Source: Collinsella sp.
GTDB lineage: Bacteria > Actinomycetota > Coriobacteriia > Coriobacteriales > Coriobacteriaceae
Length of the DNA: 10,655 nucleotides
Assembly (NCBI GenBank): GCA_022713905.1
Contig: JAIHTM010000073.1
Location: forward strand, 1-10,655
Reading direction: 5' to 3'
Below are positions 1 through 7,056 of the stretch, in pieces. The translations under genes were made by a program, and so were the position numbers. Position 1 is the stretch's first letter. The number at the start of each line of letters is the position of its first letter. The notes beneath the pieces were generated by a model. That model was given only the letters and a program-made list of their open reading frames with translations, was not told the origin of the DNA and did no database searches.

Positions 1-478
1 TCGCCTGGTCGCGGTCGAAGGCGGTGCTCAGGTATGCGATGTGCCTGTCGGGGTCCCCGGGTTTCCGCCACCGGTAGGCGTATTCCTCCGGCGGCTGGTG
101 CGCGGCCAGGTGGCTCGGCTCGGATGCGCGGGCCTTGTGGAGGCCGCCCGCGCGTTCCCATTCGGCCACCGCCTTGCCGAGCTCCTGTAGCGCGTCGGGT
201 TCGGCGGGGTCGATGACGGTGTGTTCGCGGTCGGCCAGATCGTTGTCGTCGTATTGCCATTCCGTCTGTGGCCGGTTGGCGTAGGATACCTCGATCCGGC
301 CGGCCAGACGGTCCGTGTCCTTCCATGCGGGGTTGTCGTGGAGGTCGATCTGCATGGCGCGGCCGTCCGTGAGCCGGGCTTCGAGGTAGTGTCCCATGGC
401 GTTGCCGCCCTGGGTGATGCCGTCGATATTGGGGTCCTGTTCGAGCAGTCGTCTGATGTCTTCCCGTGTCAATGGCAT
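1..478 (-). CDS. Possible separate product from an internal start, in frame with the methylase-helicase (3' end outside window)
   Basis: ATG 478 is in the same frame as the helicase (residue 2189 from 7042) but has the strongest ribosome binding site in the window, AAAGGAG at 492-486 with a 7-nt spacer. The preceding stretch 479-535 is AT-richer than its surroundings and contains GGAAACCACAA, the same string seen in other gene leaders here. The helicase-type sequence ends in a coiled-coil segment around 560-680 that normally lies near the end of such proteins. The 159 residues in view start MPLTREDIRRLL and contain a compact alpha/beta-like part (LEARLTDGRAMQIDLHDNP). I recognise no family. 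Models: an independent gene whose predecessor has lost its stop, or a C-terminal domain that is also made alone. Confidence that translation really starts here is moderate to low. Confidence 0.4.
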   Translation of the reverse strand, partial: MPLTREDIRRLLEQDPNIDGITQGGNAMGHYLEARLTDGRAMQIDLHDNPAWKDTDRLAGRIEVSYANRPQTEWQYDDNDLADREHTVIDPAEPDALQELGKAVAEWERAGGLHKARASEPSHLAAHQPPEEYAYRWRKPGDPDRHIAYLSTAFDRDQA

Positions 479-3400
479 GCGTGCGCTCCTTTCCGTTTTT
501 GTGGTTTCCTGGTCTCTACTTTCCGTCTCCCGGGGTTCGTCGGGTTTGGACGTCAGCCGTTCGAGTTCGGCTTGTTTTTGCCGGTATTCGTCCTCGTGGG
601 CGAATGGTTCGGCCAGTGTCTCCTGTGCGGCGGCGAGCTCCCTTTCGGCGTCGGCCAGCCGTTCCGCGAGCTTGCCGGGGTCGGTGGCCATGTTCCTGAC
701 GAGTCGGTCGAGCTGGCTGACGATGCTGGATGGTCCGGTCAGGTATGGACCGGGCATCTCGCTGCCGGATTCGTGTTCGTGGACCGCCTTGACGGCCAGG
801 GTGATCCGTCCGGTGGTGTCGGCGCGGCGTGCGATGACGGGCAGGCCGTCGTATTCGGCTATCGTGTCCCCGTCGTGCGCCTGGTGGGCGGCCTGGTGGA
901 GGAGCCTGCATGCGGTCTGCCGGTCGCCGACCGGCTGTCCGTTGATGGTCATGCCCTCCCATCGGCCGTTCATGCGGGCGGTCTGGTGGATGCCCAGGGC
1001 CTTGGAGGCGAGCGGCTTGTCGTCGGCCTTCTCGCGGATCGACTGGCGCAGGAGTTCGACGCGTGGCTGGAGCTGCTGGCCGATGTCCCTGCGGGTGTCG
1101 GCTTTCTGCTGCGCCCATGAGGCGCGCAGGAGCTTCAGCTGGTTGATCTCGTTCTCCAATGTCATGCGGCGTTGGATGTCGGGGTCTCCGGTGGCCAGCG
1201 CCTTGATGTTGGCGAGAGTCACCACGTCGGCGTCGAGGTCCGCGGCCTCGCGTGCGGGGCTCTTCGAGCTCATGAGCTGGCTGATGAACCTTTGCTTGCG
1301 TTCCACGGTCTGGTAGCTGTACGCGTCGAACGTGCCTTCGGTCACGTACCGGTAGTCGCGCACGTGGCCGTACGTGTTGCCCTGGCGTTGGATGCGGCCG
1401 AGGCGCTGTTCCAGGTCGGCGGGACGCCAGGGGCAGTCGAGGTCGTGGATCGCGGCGAGGCGTTCCTGCACGTTGGTGCCGGTGCCGAGCTTCTGGGTGC
1501 TTCCCATCAGCACGCGGATCTCGCCGGACCTGACCTTGGCGAACAGCTGCTCGCGTTTGGCGGGGTTGTCGCCCGCGTCGTGCACGAACGCTATCTGCTC
1601 GGCCGGCACGCCCAACGCCACGAGCCGGTCCTTGAGGTCCTGGTAGGCGTTCCATCCGCCCGATGCGGGCGTGCTCGAGTCGCAGAAGACGAGCTGCGTG
1701 CCCAGGCGCGGCGTCTCCTCTTGCCAGATCCGGGCGACGTTCTCGGCGCATGCCTGGATCTTGCCGTTCTCCAACGGCCGGTCGTTTTCGTGGCCTTTGA
1801 GGAGTTTGGGGTCGAGGGCGATCTTGCGTCCGTCGCCCGTGATCTTGAGGAGGTTGTCGTCCTCCGGTGGCACGTCGCCGTCGCGCACGCGGTCCGCCCT
1901 GTCGGACAGTTCCTCCATCTCCTCCTTCTGCTGGTCGGTGATGGGTACCGGCACGGGCACCTGTTCCAGTTCGGGCAGGGGCAGCTGGATGTCGTCGTTG
2001 GTGATCATGTCGGTGAACTGCTTCACCGCGTTCATCAGTTCGGGCAGGTTCTGGAACCGCGCGAACCTTTGCTTGACCTGGAAGCCGTTGCCTTCGGGTT
2101 TCAGTTCCACGGTGGGCACGACCTGGCCGTAGGTGCCCGCCCATGCGGCGAACGTGTCCAGCCCCTGCGCCTTGAGGGTTCCGGGCGCGAGGTAGCGCTG
2201 CATGTTGTACAGCTCGCTCATGGAGTTGGATACCGGCGTTCCGGTCATGAACGCGATGTTGCCGCCGTGCCCGGCCTCGCGCAGCCATTCGCATTTGTCG
2301 AGCAGGTCCTCGCATTTCGCGGCGGACGACAATTGCATGCCCAGGTCCGCGGATGCGACGGGCACGCCGAGGTTCTTGAAGTGGTGGGCCTCGTCGACGA
2401 TGAGCATGTCCACGCCCAGCGATTCGAACTCGATGCCCGCCAGCGCCTTGTCGTCGCGCGACTCCTTGCCGTCGCGCAGCCTGTTCATGGCGGTCTCGGC
2501 GCTTTTGCGCGCCGCCTCCAGCCGTTTGACGGTCGGGTCCTTGTCGTCGCCCCTGGCCTTGGCGGCGGCCTCGACGGCATGGGCGAACTCATCGACGCGG
2601 GCGCGCATGTTCCTCAGCCGGCGTTCCTTGCTGACGTGCAGTTGGCTGAACCGGCTTTCCGGCACGATCACCGCGTCCCAGTCGCCGGTGGCGACCCGTC
2701 CCCAGAATCGGCGCACCGATTCGGGGTTGCGTTGCGCGTCCTTGTCCATGACGAGGATACGGCCGGCCGGGTAGAGCCTGAGCACGTCGCCGGCCCACTG
2801 GTCCACGAGGTGGTTGGGGACCACGAGCATCGGCTTGGACGCCTTGCCGAGGCGTTTCGCCTCGTGGGAGAGGGCGACGCCCTCGAACGTCTTGCCGGCT
2901 CCGACGACGTGGGCGATGAGGGTTCCCTCGTCGCTGCGCAGGGCGCGGGCCACCGCGTCCTTCTGGTGGGGGCGGAGCCGGACGCCGTGGGCGATGCCGG
3001 GCGTGGTCAGGTAGGATCCGCCGACGTGGCGGGGGCGCATGCTGTTGAATCTGCGGTTGTACAGGGCGGTGAGCCTTCGCGCGCGGTCGGGGTCCCTGAA
3101 CACCCATTGGTTCCATGCGTCGCGGATCGCGTTGGCCTTCTCGATGGCGGCCATCGTGGCCTTCTGGTCCTTGACGCGTTTGGGTTTGCCGGATGCCGTG
3201 GTCTCCGTGGGGGAGTCCTTGGTGACGGTGATCTGCGCGTTGTTCAGGCATGCCTCCAGCAGTTGGAACGGGTTGCGGTCCTCGGTGCCGTACGTCTTCG
3301 CGGCCTTGTAGTCGATGTCGCCGCCGCCCGAGTAGCCGACGCGCCATTGTCCGAGCTGGGGAATCCAGTCGACCGAGTATTGGGCGAGCTTGCCGGGCGT

Positions 3401-6400
3401 GAGCCCGTGGCCGCGCACGTTGAACGTCTCCATCATGAAGTCGTGGACGTCCCTGGCGGGGATCCACGGGGCTCCCAACGGCGCCTTGATCTGCTCGGCC
3501 TCCAATGGGGTGGGCTGTACGCGTTCCAGCAGGCCGGCCACGTGTTCGAGCCGTTCCGCGTCCGCCTGGTCGGCGCGCGCGGCCTCGGCGTGCTCCGGCA
3601 GTTCCCGCCATTGCTTGATTTGTTCCTCGCGGCGTGTGTGGAACGCCTGGTAGTCGTCGGGGCGTGCGTCGACGACGCGTGGCGGGACGCCGTAGGCGTT
3701 GTGCTTCTGCCCTTGGCGCAGGTCTTCGGGCATGTCGCGGGCGATGCCCCAGATCCATTCGCTGAGGGACATGTCGGTGGCGAGCCGTTCGGCGAGCCGC
3801 GTGTGATCGTCGGTGTCGGGCATGAGAGTGCGTGCCATTCCGCCGATGGTCGTGTCCGTCCAGACGGGCCGGCCGTTCGCGTCGTCGGCGCGCCAGCTTT
3901 CGAACAGGTTGGAGAGGATCGCTGTCTTGTCGGCGGTGTCGAGCCGGTCGGTGTGGGCGATCTTGTGGACGAAGAGGGCGAGGTCCCTGACGGGCATGTC
4001 CCGGTCCGCGAGGATCGGCGCGTAGTTCTGCGGGGCGTCGCCGTCGCGCCATGTCCAGCACAATGCGTCCCACAGCGGGCTGGTGCCGTGCGATTGGTGC
4101 CATGCCGGCGCTTGCCACGGCTTCCTCTCTCCGGTGTCGGACCGTTCGAGGGTGACGCGCGCGTGCTGTTCGGGAAGTTCCTCCACCGCCCGCCAGGCGA
4201 GGGCGAGGACGAGTTCCGGGTTGCGGCTCCAGCCCATGGTCCATGCGTCCCGGCCGTTGATGCGTTCGATGACCGGTGCCGGATCCCTGTAGGATTCGGC
4301 GGAGTACGGGTCCTTGAGGCTGCGCCACACGTCCGCGCCCGCCTCGCTGATCCATTCGCCTGCCCGCTCCGTGGCGGGCATGTCCTCCGGCGTCGCGTAG
4401 GTGGATGCCGTGAACTCGGTCATGGCCTCGGTGCCGGCGCGGCGTCTCAGATGTTCGGCCATGGCCGTGACGTGGTCGAGTCTCGTTCCCACGTCGCCGG
4501 TGAGGTAGTCCTCGGCGGGCATGACCGTGCCGGTGTCGGGGTCGCGTATGATTCGGTCGCCCAGGCCGGCCTCGGCCTCCTCGACGGTGGTGTCGGCGAG
4601 GCGCGCGATGAGTTCCAGGTCGACCCTGCCGGCGCGGTCGAGGCTGATGTTCAGCGCGTCGTCCAGGCTGTCCGCATGGTCGGGCATGGGCGGTACGGGG
4701 CTGATGGTCCGCTGCGAGAGGCATTTCGCCTTGCCGACGAACCTTCCTTTTTCGTCGGTCTCCTCCAACGCCATGACGAGGTGGCGGCCGGATTCCTCAC
4801 TGTCGTAGGCGCGGAGGTTGGCGCGGTCGTTCAGGCGTCCGAACTCGCCGGTGAACCGGTCGTATGCCTGGTCGAGTTCCTTGCGTTTGGCCTCCACGGC
4901 GGGGTCGTCCACGCGGGCGGGGTCGAGTTCGAGGCGTTGGAGTTCGCGCGCCAGGTCGCGCAGGCGGATCATGCCGCGCAGTCGGCGCGCCTCGTCTCCC
5001 TGACCGTGGGCGGCCTCGGTGACGGTGGCGCCGTCGCCGTACCAGACCACGCCGCGAGGGTCGACCGAGTATTCGAACGGGGTCACATGGTCCGGGCGGA
5101 CGATGACCTCCGCGCGTTCGGCCGGTTCCATCTCGCCCAGCTGCAACGGCGGCCTGCCGTGGGCGATCTGCATGGAGAGCATCGTCCGGAGCCGTTCGCC
5201 GATCTGTTCCGCGGCGCCCTGGAAGACGACGTCGAAGTCGCCGCCGAACCGGCCGATCACTGGTCTGATGTCGCCCACCGCGTGCGTGGGCATGTCGTTG
5301 GCGACCGCCTGGTTGACGTTGACGGTCACGTCCTGGTAGCCGGGCACGGCGATCGGTGTGGAGTGGATCCATGCCTCGTCGGGCGTGCGGTCGAGCGTCC
5401 GTTCGCGTCTGCGCAGCACAAGCACGTCGGTGACGGCCTCGGTGCCGGCCTGGCGGGCGAACGTCGAGGACGGCAGACGCACCACGCCGATGAGCTCGGC
5501 TTTCCTCGCGAGGTCGGCGCGCATGGTCTCGGAGCGTTTGTCGAGCGTGTACCTGCTGGTCAGCAGCATCGCGACGCCGCCGGGGCGCAGCGCGTCCACC
5601 GAGCGTTCGATGAAGTAGTCGTGCAGGGGGAGGCGGGACGTGCCGCCGTCCGTGGTCCGGTAGTCGAGGCTGATGTCGCCCGAGTAGGGCACGTTGCCGA
5701 TGGCGAGGTCGAACGATCCCTGTTGGATGGTGCAGTCCGCGAGGTCCGCGTTGAGGATCGTGGCGTACGGGTTCAGCGCGGCGGCGATGCGCGCGCTGAT
5801 CGGGTCGAGTTCCACGCCCGACACGTGCGCCGCGACGTCGTCGGGGATGCCGGCCATGAAGTTGCCGGTGCCGCATCCGGGCTCCAGCACCTGGATGGGT
5901 GTGGGGCCGATGTCGAGCGCGTCCCACATGGCCTTGACCACCGGGCCGGGCGTGTAGTAGGCGGTCAGTGTGGAGGCGCGCGCCTGCGCGTACTCTTCCG
6001 GGGTGAGGGCCTGTTCTATCGCGTCGCGGATCGTCCGCCATTCAGGCTTGTCCGAGAACGCGTCCGCGCATCCGCCCCAGCCGGAATATCCGCGCAGCGT
6101 ATCCATTTGCTTCGCTGAGGGCCGGCCGCCGTTGTCTCCGCCGAGTTTCTTGAGGGTCTGGATGGCGGCGATGTTCGCTTCGGCGCGTTCGCGGGGCGAA
6201 CGCGCGCGCTGCGCGTCGAGGGATGCTAGAAGCTCTCCACGACCTCGTGGATCGCCATGCTCATCGACTCCGACTGGGCCTCGTTCATCCCGTTGAGCCG
6301 GTCCAGGTCGGTCAGCTGTGGTGCCGCCTTCAGGCAGTCCGTCCGGTTGAGCAGGTGCCTGGACTCCATCAGCTGGTCCATGATCTGCGCCTGGCGTTCC

Positions 6401-7042
6401 CTCGTGCGCGTCTCGATGTCCCGCAGATGCTCCTCGAGCACGTTGGCCATCATCATCTCCCTGAACCACTGGGGATGGTGCTCCTTGAGCCAGATGAGAC
6501 GCATCCGCTGGATGCCGTGGACGCTGTTCGTCGTGAACACCTTGTACGGCAGCGCGTCCTCGGAATACAGGTTCGGCAGCGTCTCCTTCAGGTGTTCCAG
6601 CTTCCTGCTGTTCTCCTCGTAGCGTGCCTTGAGCTGCGGGTCGGTCCATGTCATCTCGTCCATTGTTGTTCCTTTCTTCAGTGTTGTTTTCCGTGCCGGA
6701 GAATTGTGTAAAACGTTTTACCACAGGTTGCGGCGTGGTTTCGCCGGGAGTGGCGGCGCCGACCCCGAGCTTGTTCTCGGCGGCGATCCGCGCGTCCCGC
6801 CGGCCGAGTCCGCGGAGCCGGTTCTCCCGGTATTCGGCCGCCACGGCGGCTATCGTCTCGTCGTCCGCTCCGCGCACGCGGAGCCGTTGCACCGCGACGT
6901 GGCCCACCGTTATCTCGTATCCGCGCACCTGCTCCGCTATCCTGTCGGCCTGTCTTTGTTCCTCTTCGAGAAGGCTGAACAGGTCGATCTGCTCGTATTC
7001 GGCCGGGGCCGTCTGCTTCGCGTATAGGCGTTTTCTCGCCAT
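1..7042 (-). CDS. Giant DNA N6-adenine methylase / SF2 (SNF2-like) helicase, DarB-like; 3' end outside window
   Basis: One frame is open from ATG 7042 past the left edge, 2347 codons in view. Numbering from 7042: residues 1-126 are a charged helical module; 127-271 overlap tnpV; 289-324 contain ANIAAIQTLKKL and YSGWGG, typical of the start of this family. The methylase has motif I LEPGCGTGNF (386-395) and the NPPY-equivalent NVPY (450-453), preceded by GN as is usual in these proteins. The helicase has Walker A GAGKT (1381-1385), DEAH (1550-1553), TGTP (1600-1603) and motif VI QRLGRIQR (1879-1886), so both enzymes look intact. Phage P1 DarB has the same methylase-plus-helicase plan and protects injected DNA from type I restriction; large relatives are common in conjugative elements. 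The start is uncertain: 7042 has a good AAAGGGG site, GTG 6469 has AAGGAG 11 nt away, and ATG 6106 lacks a site and would cut off conserved sequence. A further start with a strong binding site lies at 478, and the part beyond it may be a separate protein. Function is confident, boundaries are not. Confidence 0.85.
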   Translation of the reverse strand, partial: MARKRLYAKQTAPAEYEQIDLFSLLEEEQRQADRIAEQVRGYEITVGHVAVQRLRVRGADDETIAAVAAEYRENRLRGLGRRDARIAAENKLGVGAATPGETTPQPVVKRFTQFSGTENNTEERNNNGRDDMDRPAAQGTLRGEQQEAGTPEGDAAEPVFRGRAAVQGVHDEQRPRHPADASHLAQGAPSPVVQGDDDGQRARGASAGHRDAHEGTPGADHGPADGVQAPAQPDGLPEGGTTADRPGPAQRDERGPVGVDEHGDPRGRGELLASLDAQRARSPRERAEANIAAIQTLKKLGGDNGGRPSAKQMDTLRGYSGWGGCADAFSDKPEWRTIRDAIEQALTPEEYAQARASTLTAYYTPGPVVKAMWDALDIGPTPIQVLEPGCGTGNFMAGIPDDVAAHVSGVELDPISARIAAALNPYATILNADLADCTIQQGSFDLAIGNVPYSGDISLDYRTTDGGTSRLPLHDYFIERSVDALRPGGVAMLLTSRYTLDKRSETMRADLARKAELIGVVRLPSSTFARQAGTEAVTDVLVLRRRERTLDRTPDEAWIHSTPIAVPGYQDVTVNVNQAVANDMPTHAVGDIRPVIGRFGGDFDVVFQGAAEQIGERLRTMLSMQIAHGRPPLQLGEMEPAERAEVIVRPDHVTPFEYSVDPRGVVWYGDGATVTEAAHGQGDEARRLRGMIRLRDLARELQRLELDPARVDDPAVEAKRKELDQAYDRFTGEFGRLNDRANLRAYDSEESGRHLVMALEETDEKGRFVGKAKCLSQRTISPVPPMPDHADSLDDALNISLDRAGRVDLELIARLADTTVEEAEAGLGDRIIRDPDTGTVMPAEDYLTGDVGTRLDHVTAMAEHLRRRAGTEAMTEFTASTYATPEDMPATERAGEWISEAGADVWRSLKDPYSAESYRDPAPVIERINGRDAWTMGWSRNPELVLALAWRAVEELPEQHARVTLERSDTGERKPWQAPAWHQSHGTSPLWDALCWTWRDGDAPQNYAPILADRDMPVRDLALFVHKIAHTDRLDTADKTAILSNLFESWRADDANGRPVWTDTTIGGMARTLMPDTDDHTRLAERLATDMSLSEWIWGIARDMPEDLRQGQKHNAYGVPPRVVDARPDDYQAFHTRREEQIKQWRELPEHAEAARADQADAERLEHVAGLLERVQPTPLEAEQIKAPLGAPWIPARDVHDFMMETFNVRGHGLTPGKLAQYSVDWIPQLGQWRVGYSGGGDIDYKAAKTYGTEDRNPFQLLEACLNNAQITVTKDSPTETTASGKPKRVKDQKATMAAIEKANAIRDAWNQWVFRDPDRARRLTALYNRRFNSMRPRHVGGSYLTTPGIAHGVRLRPHQKDAVARALRSDEGTLIAHVVGAGKTFEGVALSHEAKRLGKASKPMLVVPNHLVDQWAGDVLRLYPAGRILVMDKDAQRNPESVRRFWGRVATGDWDAVIVPESRFSQLHVSKERRLRNMRARVDEFAHAVEAAAKARGDDKDPTVKRLEAARKSAETAMNRLRDGKESRDDKALAGIEFESLGVDMLIVDEAHHFKNLGVPVASADLGMQLSSAAKCEDLLDKCEWLREAGHGGNIAFMTGTPVSNSMSELYNMQRYLAPGTLKAQGLDTFAAWAGTYGQVVPTVELKPEGNGFQVKQRFARFQNLPELMNAVKQFTDMITNDDIQLPLPELEQVPVPVPITDQQKEEMEELSDRADRVRDGDVPPEDDNLLKITGDGRKIALDPKLLKGHENDRPLENGKIQACAENVARIWQEETPRLGTQLVFCDSSTPASGGWNAYQDLKDRLVALGVPAEQIAFVHDAGDNPAKREQLFAKVRSGEIRVLMGSTQKLGTGTNVQERLAAIHDLDCPWRPADLEQRLGRIQRQGNTYGHVRDYRYVTEGTFDAYSYQTVERKQRFISQLMSSKSPAREAADLDADVVTLANIKALATGDPDIQRRMTLENEINQLKLLRASWAQQKADTRRDIGQQLQPRVELLRQSIREKADDKPLASKALGIHQTARMNGRWEGMTINGQPVGDRQTACRLLHQAAHQAHDGDTIAEYDGLPVIARRADTTGRITLAVKAVHEHESGSEMPGPYLTGPSSIVSQLDRLVRNMATDPGKLAERLADAERELAAAQETLAEPFAHEDEYRQKQAELERLTSKPDEPRETESRDQETTKTERSARMPLTREDIRRLLEQDPNIDGITQGGNAMGHYLEARLTDGRAMQIDLHDNPAWKDTDRLAGRIEVSYANRPQTEWQYDDNDLADREHTVIDPAEPDALQELGKAVAEWERAGGLHKARASEPSHLAAHQPPEEYAYRWRKPGDPDRHIAYLSTAFDRDQA
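486..492 (-). promoter_or_regulatory. Strong Shine-Dalgarno AAAGGAG inside the methylase-helicase frame
   Basis: The minus strand reads GGAAAGGAG followed 7 nt later by ATG 478. No other start in the window has such a full match to the anti-Shine-Dalgarno sequence. It falls in a short AT-richer patch, which argues for a genuine initiation site rather than a chance match in coding sequence. Confidence 0.55.
6183..6205. other. GC-rich hairpin with perfect 9-bp stem just after the tnpV stop
   Basis: GCGCGTTCG (6183-6191) and CGAACGCGC (6197-6205) pair perfectly around a 5-nt loop. On the transcript the stem begins 20 nt after the tnpV TAG. There is no T-tract after it, so it is not a standard intrinsic terminator. 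It also codes for residues just before the conserved methylase start. It might slow ribosomes, protect the RNA or influence initiation; none of this is shown by the sequence. Confidence 0.5.
6226..6663 (-). CDS. tnpV: TnpV family transposon-encoded protein, nested in the methylase-helicase frame
   Basis: This 145-residue protein starts at ATG 6663, 7 nt after AAAGG, and ends at TAG 6228-6226. A second in-frame ATG lies three codons in, but the first has the better spacing. Its core at residues about 50-90 fits the TnpV pattern as I know it: G-x-x-R-x-x-x-WLKEH, then LEEHLRDIETRTRER, followed by a helical segment and a C-terminal region with LKAAPQLTDLDRLNGMN, which matches the family's 'LKa ... 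W ... MNnIr' end. TnpV proteins were named from Tn4451-type mobilisable transposons and are widespread in conjugative elements; their function is unknown. This one is somewhat longer than the usual 110-125 residues because of its N-terminus. Codon bias in this stretch belongs to this frame, so tnpV is the established coding sequence and the overlapping frame is the secondary one. The gene lies entirely within the open frame running from 7042. Confidence 0.8.
   Translation of the reverse strand: MDEMTWTDPQLKARYEENSRKLEHLKETLPNLYSEDALPYKVFTTNSVHGIQRMRLIWLKEHHPQWFREMMMANVLEEHLRDIETRTRERQAQIMDQLMESRHLLNRTDCLKAAPQLTDLDRLNGMNEAQSESMSMAIHEVVESF
6671..6675 (-). promoter_or_regulatory. Ribosome binding site of tnpV
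   Basis: AGAAAGG lies 7 nt before ATG 6663. The leader GAAAGGAAC..CAATG is nearly the same as those of the genes starting at 8994 and 10059, which supports tnpV as a translated gene despite its nested position. Confidence 0.7.
6708..6721. promoter_or_regulatory. Perfect 14-bp palindrome, LacI-family operator-like, upstream of tnpV
   Basis: The site reads GTAAAACGTTTTAC, identical on both strands, with a central CG. This layout (AT-rich half sites around CG) is that of LacI/CcpA-family operators, known in bifidobacterial sugar regulons among others. It lies 45 nt upstream of the tnpV ATG in an AT-rich patch that is unusual for this GC-rich window. It is also inside the open frame from 7042. 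Operator function is inferred from shape only; no promoter boxes are convincing beside it. Confidence 0.45.
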
Positions 7043-7048
7043 GGTTCG

Positions 7049-7055
7049 CCCCTTT
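7049..7055 (-). promoter_or_regulatory. Ribosome binding site AAAGGGG of the frame starting at 7042
   Basis: AAAGGGG ends 6 nt before ATG 7042 and sits immediately after the TAA (7059-7057) of the preceding gene. This is the best-supported start for the long methylase-helicase frame, because it has both a binding site and a normal position after a stop codon. Confidence 0.7.
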
Positions 7056-7056
7056 C

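Larger units (their letters stand above)
6670..7042 (-). other. N-terminal module of the methylase-helicase frame, or a former separate small gene
   Basis: This part of the frame shows clear coding character (third positions mostly G/C, few rare codons) for about 105 residues from ATG 7042, which has AAAGGGG 6 nt upstream and follows the preceding stop by 14 nt. The protein starts MARKRLYAKQ, has the short motif YEQIDLF (residues 16-22), then a charged helical region to about residue 96. I know no family for it. After residue about 105 the sequence becomes AT-richer and looks like a gene leader for tnpV, yet the frame stays open. By analogy with the neighbouring genes one would expect a stop here; a TGA at 6680-6678 is present but in the -1 frame. 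Either this is the real N-terminus of the methylase-helicase, or a small gene that has lost its stop. I cannot decide from the sequence alone. Confidence 0.6.

Noticed and set aside
516..6041. Long minus-strand frames at 516-2315, 2589-4724 and 4797-6041
   Set aside because: They overlap the methylase-helicase in another frame and translate to Arg/Pro/Gly-rich sequence without domain motifs, as expected for an off-frame reading of GC3-rich coding DNA.
6104..6106. ATG 6106 as the simple start of the methylase-helicase
   Set aside because: It has no Shine-Dalgarno sequence, and conserved family sequence (ANIAAIQTLKKL) is coded upstream of it in the same frame. An automatic gene caller might still choose it to avoid the overlap with tnpV.
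1172..6118. A 1648-codon open frame on the plus strand
   Set aside because: It is exactly in codon register with the methylase-helicase on the other strand. It stays open because that gene almost never uses TTA, CTA or TCA codons. Its product looks like Val/Gly/Ala/Arg-rich noise without motifs.
6183..6205. Hairpin as an intrinsic terminator of tnpV
   Set aside because: No run of T follows the stem on the minus strand, and the coding frame of the methylase passes straight through it.
6226..6240. Programmed -1 frameshift joining TnpV to the methylase-helicase
   Set aside because: The -1 frame at the tnpV stop does lead into the methylase, but there is no X-XXY-YYZ slippery heptamer near the stop and the hairpin is too far downstream for the usual geometry. 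An open upstream start at 7042 is simpler.
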